NCBI RefSeq assembly: GCF_965363235.1
Contig: NC_134845.1
Location: forward strand, 21,454,524-21,518,523
DNA from: Mytilus galloprovincialis
Taxonomy: Eukaryota > Mollusca > Bivalvia > Mytilida > Mytilidae
Reading direction: 5' to 3'
Length of the DNA: 64,000 nt
The notes beneath the pieces are model-generated. The model had not been told where the DNA came from, made no database searches, and saw only the letters and a list, made by a program, of their open reading frames with translations. Made by a program: the position numbers and the translations under genes. Below are positions 58,920 through 64,000 of the stretch, piece by piece (within the stretch, counting starts at the first letter, position 1; the number at the start of each line of letters is the position of its first letter).

Positions 58920-61900
58920 TCGTTGCGTGGGGTATAAATATATTTCAATAATAAATATTGTTTTTAGACTACAAAGATTTATACTTAAATGCTTACAACA
59001 CAAAAAAATCAACAAAAAATAACTTGATATATTCTAAAATATACATACTTGTTCCTGTAGGGCTCTGGTAAGTGTCTTTACAGTGGAACTGCAGATACTT
59101 GAACTCTTGATCTAAGGCAACAGCATTGCTTCCATCAAATGGAAGTCGTACATTGTACAGACGTATGTTCTCCATACATCCTTCAAACCCTCGTCTGATA
59201 TCAGAGTAACCATTGTAAATCTCAACCTCAGCACCAAAGAACACATTATTAGATTTAAGGTCAAGGATATCGTTAGTTCCTGGCGACATGGTCATACTAG
59301 AGTAGGTGTGGTCTAAAATGAGCTCAGCTGTTTTACCAAATCTCTCCACCATGACAGTGTGCCATTCTCCATCGCTGATCAACAATGGGATGATAACAAT
59401 CCCTTCACCACTCCCACAGTTAAACCTATACTGTAACATTCCATTGTATATCTAAAAGGAAAACACAAGGAAAAGGATATTTATTACAAGGCAAATTCTG
59501 GATTATTTGAGTGATAAAATTGAGAATGGAAATGGGGAATGTGTCAAAGAGACAACAACCCGACCATAGAAAAAAACAACAGCAGAAGGTCACCAACAGG
59601 TCTTCAATGTAGCGAGAAATTCCCGCACCCGGAGGCGTCCTTCAACTGGCCCCTAAACAAATATATACTAGTTCAGTGATAATGAACGCCATACTAAATT
59701 CCAAATTGTACACAAGAAACTAAAATTAAAATAAATACAAGACTAACAAAGGCCAGAGGCTCCTGACTTGGGACAGGCGCAAAAATGCGGCGGGGTTACA
59801 TATTACAGAGTTGTTAAAATATGCAAACACAAATATTTAACAAATCATCACTTCTGCCTCAATTTTTGTGAACACTAAGATGGTATTGTTTCAAAATTAA
59901 ATTGAAAAAGCTCAGATTTCTTCAGAATGTTTGGTTGTGAAAAAATTATACGTTCTATTATATTCCCCCTCCATATTTTTTTCAGGGAGCTGTCATTTAC
60001 ATCTCATCCAAATCTTTTCAATGATTTGGTAATGTTCAAGTTAGTAAATTAGGGTAAAAATTAAATATAAACGCATTCCCATTTGTTCATACATTGTTTC
60101 GACCAATATAGTTAGATTAACTAGATTTCTAATTGAACAATATTAATTACATTCCTATCAGGGGTTTCATTATCTTTCATGTTGACTGGTACTTTCCACG
60201 TTTCTAGGTGGTACTTTTCAATTCATTCCATGAATATCTTATATAAAAATTCCTACATTTAGGCGGTACTTGTCATTAGCATAGGAGGGTAAAAGTACCG
60301 GGTACCGCCTCCTAATGAATGGCCTGTCCTATATTTGTAGAGTCTCATTTTAATCACTCGAACAAATTAAACATGTAATTTTCTTTACCTCTAGGATGCT
60401 ATAGTCGACTTTGCCTTTAGCATACATGATAGTAGCCAACTGTTTCCTAGTCTTTATTCTAAGGGACAATGTCAGTCTCTGCTCTATTGTAAAGGCATCC
60501 TGTAAGGTCCATTTGGCATAACTCTTACCGGAAAATGTCATTGGCTTATCTCCTGAAATGACACAAACATTAAACTTAGTTACAGTGGCATCATAATAAT
60601 TGTCTTGAACAAACATGTATTATAAATGTAGTCCAAATTTATCTTAGTTTCATCATTTTGTCCTTTATTTTTTATGTTTCTTTTTTTACATTGGTCATAC
60701 TTTATTCCTTAAATTTGATAAATACTAGCCTGTAACTTTTATTAATTTAATCAGAATGAAAGTTGAACTTGAACAACTTAGTTAACTTTTAATGCCCCTT
60801 TCAGTTACAACACTCTAAGCATGTTTAATAATTTTGACTGTCTCTAGATTCTTAGCACAAAACATGTTTTCTCTCTTCTCCGAAGTGGAAGCAGACAAAA
60901 ATGTACAACAATCTTTGTGAGACTCCTACCTATTCTACAGCTAGAGTCTGCACAGAAGTTCTCCTCCTCATCACAGTGTTGTCCTGACATCCCCGGGGGA
61001 CACACACATAAGTAACCTCTCTGGTCAGAATTCATCTTACACATCTTAGAATCTGGACAGGCATCAGAAGGACAAACTGCAGGTATCTTATCACAACTGT
61101 CATCTGAAACATAAAGTCACCTTACTTAGTCATACTGAAAAGTTGGAAACTTTTACAAAGAGTTTGTTTTTATGCCAACTTGGTGTTAACAGAAAAAAAA
61201 ATCACAGAGAATGTTCCCTTGTCTACAGTTTGCCTTTAAAAAAGATCAGAATCATATACAAGAAATATGCTAAATTGAAATCACATGACCAGGTTTGGCT
61301 CTAGAAATTGCAAAATTTTATTGCCTTGAAAAATAAACCCCTTGAATGTATCTATTCAAATATCATATAAAACAAGTGGATGAAATTCGATATGAAGATG
61401 AACATATATTTATTTAAAATAAGTTTACTTTTAAACAGATATACAATGAAAGCTATAAAGTCATATGGATCTCCCCGCATTTATGTTTTGAATTTTAGCA
61501 AGAGTGATGCTTGCTTGTCATGAAATTTTAAAATCATTGAACTGTAAACCGTAATCCCAGTATAAAGAGTTTTTGAATTTGATTTATCTATAAATTTCCT
61601 ATCAATAAAATTTAAGATGTTATATCCCTACCTGTTGACCCATCAGGACACACACATTTGTATAAGTATCGATGACGAGCTGTGACGGTACTCTTACTTC
61701 CCATACGTACTGGCGTCAGATTGTCAGAGTCAAACTCAATGTAACCTTCACATGTGCCTTCCTTACACGAACTGTGTGTACATATGTCACCAAACACTTT
61801 GATGACTTTTACTTGGAGGGCTTGTTCAATGGCTGGAACAGCTGCTCCCACTTTTTTGCTAAGAGGTTTTCCACGAATGAATGTATTCTGGTTTCTTTTG

Positions 61901-62682
61901 ATGGCAAAGAGAACATCAAGGTCAGGGCTAACGTCTCGTTTCCTTCTTTTACCAAATGAAGATGATGCAAATTTAGATGTTTGTACGTTGATGATTTCAA
62001 CATCCCTTGACCTAACATTCAGTTCTCTTTTCAAAACACGTTTAAAATCTTTAAGATGTTTATTAAAGAAGTCTTCCACACTAAGGCTATGAAACTGTAT
62101 TGTTACAGAATTTTTTATCATGTCATCTGAAATTCCAACCACTTCAACACTGACAATTCCATAACTTTGAAATCTTCCATCTGTCACGCTTATATTAACG
62201 TTATACCTTCCTGGATCAATGTTTTTAAATGCCATTATCCTACCATCGTATTTATCTATATCAAAAAGATTCTTATTTGTTGAAATAATTTCAAAAGTTA
62301 GCTCATCAAATATGTCCTCATCCACAGCATTCAATGTTCCAATTATACCACCAGGGAAAGAATCTTTGAATGACATCACAGAAATGTCAATATCAGAAAC
62401 TTTTGGTGGATTATTGCCTTCTTCAATAATCTCGATCACAACTGGAACTTCTGAATGAAGTAGAGGACTTCCGAAATCATAAGCTCTGACCACCAGATTA
62501 TACATGTCCTGGACATGACGGTTGAACTTCCTGGCAGTGGTCAATACACCATTAGAGTTAACCATGAATTCACCTCCTTTGTTACCACTGACGATGTCGT
62601 AGGAGAAAGGTTCACCATTTGGTGGTAGATCATCATCCGTTACAGAGAATGACAGAATTTCATATCCAACATGTCTGTCCTC
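49661..62682 (-). CDS. FAT1/2/3-like giant cadherin, 3' part, 10 or more exons
   Basis: Single-pass adhesion and planar polarity receptor. Exons in reading order: 61632-62682, 60930-61103, 60389-60552, 59049-59451, 57442-57588, 56909-57085, 56202-56399, 54977-55477, 54304-54417, (optional 52337-52372), 49661-50415. All borders are GT/AG and phases close; most introns are phase 1. About 1,220 residues are present. Domain order is cadherin, EGF, laminin G, EGFs, transmembrane, tail. The tail motifs DYHWDASDW and SMSDISGLCEIEDSEV and the end HTQV match the conserved cytoplasmic motifs of FAT1 and FAT3 (FAT1 ends HTEV), against FAT4/Dachsous. The 5' end is outside the window: exon 62682 begins mid-cadherin and no earlier exon is seen to 64000. 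Confidence 0.93.
52337..52372 (-). CDS. Candidate 36-nt FAT-like microexon encoding a basic stretch
   Basis: A pyrimidine-rich tract ending TTCTTTTTCCATGCAG precedes 36 nt, followed by GTAGCC. It enters and leaves in phase 1, matching its neighbours, so it can be skipped or included without shifting frame. It would add AASKSGRRKKRK between SESEDEPG and DYHWD. This is inference from splice signals and phase only. Confidence 0.5.
53309..53585. mobile_element. MITE with AAGGTGGTACC termini in FAT-like intron
   Basis: The terminal inverted repeats AAGGTGGTACCCAACACT (53309-53326) and AGTGTTAGGTACCACCTT (53568-53585) match at 17 of 18 positions. It is 277 bp, AT-rich and non-coding. Confidence 0.85.
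54304..55477 (-). CDS. FAT-like exons: transmembrane helix and proximal tail
   Basis: Exon 54977-55477 starts with the rest of the helix (VAGGIIVLAFLFVAIQC) and the stop-transfer RRRQ. A proline-rich segment THPPPSPRPPPVPDRP follows, a possible SH3/EVH1 ligand, and then a YYAEYLQTFAPLPR region. Exon 54304-54417 adds KNIPGPQVGPPDN and an acidic SESEDEP. Confidence 0.88.
56202..57588 (-). CDS. FAT-like exons: EGF modules leading into the membrane segment
   Basis: Three phase-1 exons (57442-57588, 56909-57085, 56202-56399) encode tandem EGF modules. One spans the first border (CANSPCQNKG/QCINKK). Others include CQNNGSCVEGPKAMVCNC and CMNGATCHNADNTYICNC. The last exon ends ELFIIIG, the first residues of the transmembrane helix, which is therefore split by an intron. 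Confidence 0.9.
57221..57385 (+). mobile_element. SINE-like dispersed repeat (copy 3)
   Basis: Starts GATAAAATTGAGAATGG and ends GCTGGCCCCTAAA. It fills nearly half of the FAT-like intron between 57442 and 57085 and lies opposite to the gene strand. Confidence 0.7.
57840..58940. mobile_element. Tandem-core element, ~170-bp unit, five copies, with 33-bp end hairpin
   Basis: It starts TGAGCACGCTCA (about 57843). Core units carry TTCAAAGGGGCGTAACTCCT and ATGTCCTTATTATCTG, with the last four nearly identical. A GACGGACGGACGG run follows. The end hairpin pairs TATACCC and CGCAAC (58904-58918) with GTTGCG and GGGTATA (58922-58936). It lies in a FAT-like intron. The 69-125-aa minus frames are repeat read-through. 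Confidence 0.8.
59049..60552 (-). CDS. FAT-like exons: laminin G domain
   Basis: Two exons (60389-60552 and 59049-59451) make one laminin G domain. Recognisable segments are TIEQRLTLSLRIKTRK, YRFNCGSGEG, SDGEWHTVMVERFGKTAELIL and FEGCMENIRLYN. The 935-bp intron between them holds a SINE-like repeat at 59514-59800. Confidence 0.9.
59514..59800 (+). mobile_element. SINE-like dispersed repeat (copy 4)
   Basis: Runs from ATAAAATTGAGAATGG to TGCGGCGGGGTT. It matches the inverted copy at 32878-33168 along its length. Confidence 0.7.
60930..61103 (-). CDS. FAT-like exon: EGF-like module
   Basis: 58 codons in phase 1. CPDSKMCKMNS...YLCVCPPGMSGQHC is an EGF-like fold. It ends in FCADSSCRIG at the border with laminin G. 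Confidence 0.88.
61632..62682 (-). CDS. FAT-like exon: last cadherin repeats and juxta-EGF region
   Basis: 350 codons, entering in phase 0. It carries cadherin signatures SVTDDDLPPNGEPF, VVRAYDFGSPLL, NAVDEDIFDE and ISVTDGRFQS. These are followed by a FAT-specific stretch (VTIQFHSLSVEDFFNKHLKD) and a basic KRRKRD, which is a possible furin-type cleavage site. A Cys-rich end, CTHSSCKEGTC...YKCVCPDGSTG, begins the EGF region. Confidence 0.9.
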
Positions 62683-64000
62683 CTGTTCAAATACAAGATA
62701 CCTTATTAGTTAAACAATCAGGAGTAGCTTATAAGGATGCATATATAATAATTGTATTTTTTGCTGGCATTTTTCTGTTTTTTTTGTGTGAAATCCTGTG
62801 CCCTGTTGATTTCTATTAAATATACAAATTTCCAACTTGATTTTTGTTCTTTAACTTAATTTTGAGAAATATAAGATTAAAGGTTCTATGTGTCTTTTTT
62901 TTCAGTGCTTTTTTTGTTTACTTCTAAGTATGGATTGTATTTTGTCATCTCATAGACATTGCCTCATTATCATTTTCATTACCTTATGCCAAAAATTTAA
63001 ATCTATGTTTATTTACCAATATTGGGATTACAACTAACAAACAATCATTTTATTTATTCATGCACAGAACAATGCATATATAAATCTGAAACATGACTTT
63101 ATACTGATTGTTTTGGTAAAAGGATTTATATTCATGCAAACTCTGTGGTGATGGAAAACTAGGTTCACAGAACACTCATCAGATTCATGCTCATTTTGGG
63201 CAAACAATATTAAAATTAAGTCAAATATTTAGTGCTGTGTTCATCCTGTGACAACACTTTCTGGTACTATACAATATACATTTAAAAATTTAACAGTAAA
63301 CATAGAAAGCAATACAAAACAGATATAAAGTAAACCTTGTTATATAATTTCCTTTGAACTTAAGTTAACTTCAATATTTTTTACTTCAAAAAAAAAAAAA
63401 AAAAAAAAAAAGGGGGAACACATAATGTCTTTTATTTAATTGTCGATTTTTCATTCAAAATTTCAATAATATTTTTCTAGTAATTTTCAACTGTCATTAT
63501 TTTTTTTCTTGATTAAATATGGGACATTTTAAAGCAAAAAAATTCTAACTCAGGATAATGAACAATTCAAGGTTTACTACAACAAGTATGCACATCATTT
63601 AACAATACAAAAAAATATGGGCAACATAAGTTAACAAGATCTTTTTTATTCAAAACAAACTGTGATGATTTGTCTTAAATTGTATAATAAAGCAAATATG
63701 AAATGTTTTGGTCATGCCGTGGCATGCACATTCTGTGCGTGGCATTCTACTTACATTCCCCTCACGTGGCCTCTGTGAATGCAGTGAATGGCATAATATT
63801 ATGCAAATAAGCAATAATGAATGGTGAAACTACATGATAATGTGAAGTCTTAATTAAGTATATGATAACAATTGACAAAGACTTTACCCCATAAACACAT
63901 GCATATAGACATTTTTGATAGATATGTAATATAGTTTAGAGAAAATTTCACTGGTAAAATTTCAAGGTAGGTTCTTTCATACATAAATGAATTTGGAATA
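62683..64000. other. FAT-like intron, no exon found
   Basis: No minus-strand cadherin-like open frame with splice borders is visible up to the window edge. There is a poly-A run at about 63389-63411. The next upstream FAT-like exon must lie outside. Confidence 0.6.

Noticed and set aside
58227..58948. Minus-strand frames of 69-125 aa
   Set aside because: They follow the ~170-bp core repeat of the element in the FAT-like intron and end in its microsatellite; not genes.

Overview
The window is nuclear DNA of an animal, most likely a bivalve mollusc close to Mytilus. The genes are AT-rich, split by short introns with GT/AG borders, and carry metazoan domains (cathepsin O, ribosomal protein S3, FAT cadherin, Cys-loop receptor). 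Many of the interspersed repeats look like sequences I remember as common in mussel DNA; that species call is inference. There is no prokaryotic or organellar signal.

Layout: (1) 0-3 kb is repeat-rich DNA without a gene. (2) 3.08-13.0 kb, minus strand, holds a complete nine-exon cathepsin O gene (334 aa) whose splice phases all close. (3) 13.27-20.68 kb, plus strand, holds a complete five-exon RPS3 coding region (241 aa), head to head with cathepsin O across 271 bp. (4) 19.5-32.1 kb contains five same-strand copies of a ~130-nt sequence that folds as a box H/ACA snoRNA. The first copy is in RPS3 intron 4. Copies 2 and 3 would also be intronic if a candidate distal 3'UTR exon at 29.63 kb is real. 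A three-unit tandem repeat array with a nested second element fills 22.2-28.8 kb. (5) 32-38.7 kb is dense mobile DNA: GGATCCGCC-type MITEs, a tandem-core element and a dead LINE carrying a MITE. (6) 39.14-40.30 kb, plus strand, is an intact intronless Cys-loop (nicotinic-like) receptor gene. (7) 41-47.1 kb holds a non-autonomous Helitron with both termini visible, further tandem-core elements and a second dead LINE fragment. (8) 49.66-62.68 kb, minus strand, is the 3' part of a FAT1/2/3-like giant cadherin gene: last cadherin repeats, EGF, laminin G, three to four EGFs, transmembrane segment and cytoplasmic tail ending in HTQV. All its introns are phase 1, and there is a candidate 36-nt microexon. 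Earlier exons lie beyond the right edge.

The genes are unrelated housekeeping, signalling and adhesion genes rather than an operon or pathway. The most notable system is the RPS3-hosted H/ACA snoRNA family. The second theme is a set of non-autonomous elements sharing one plan: 5' hairpin, internal tandem core repeats, 3' hairpin.
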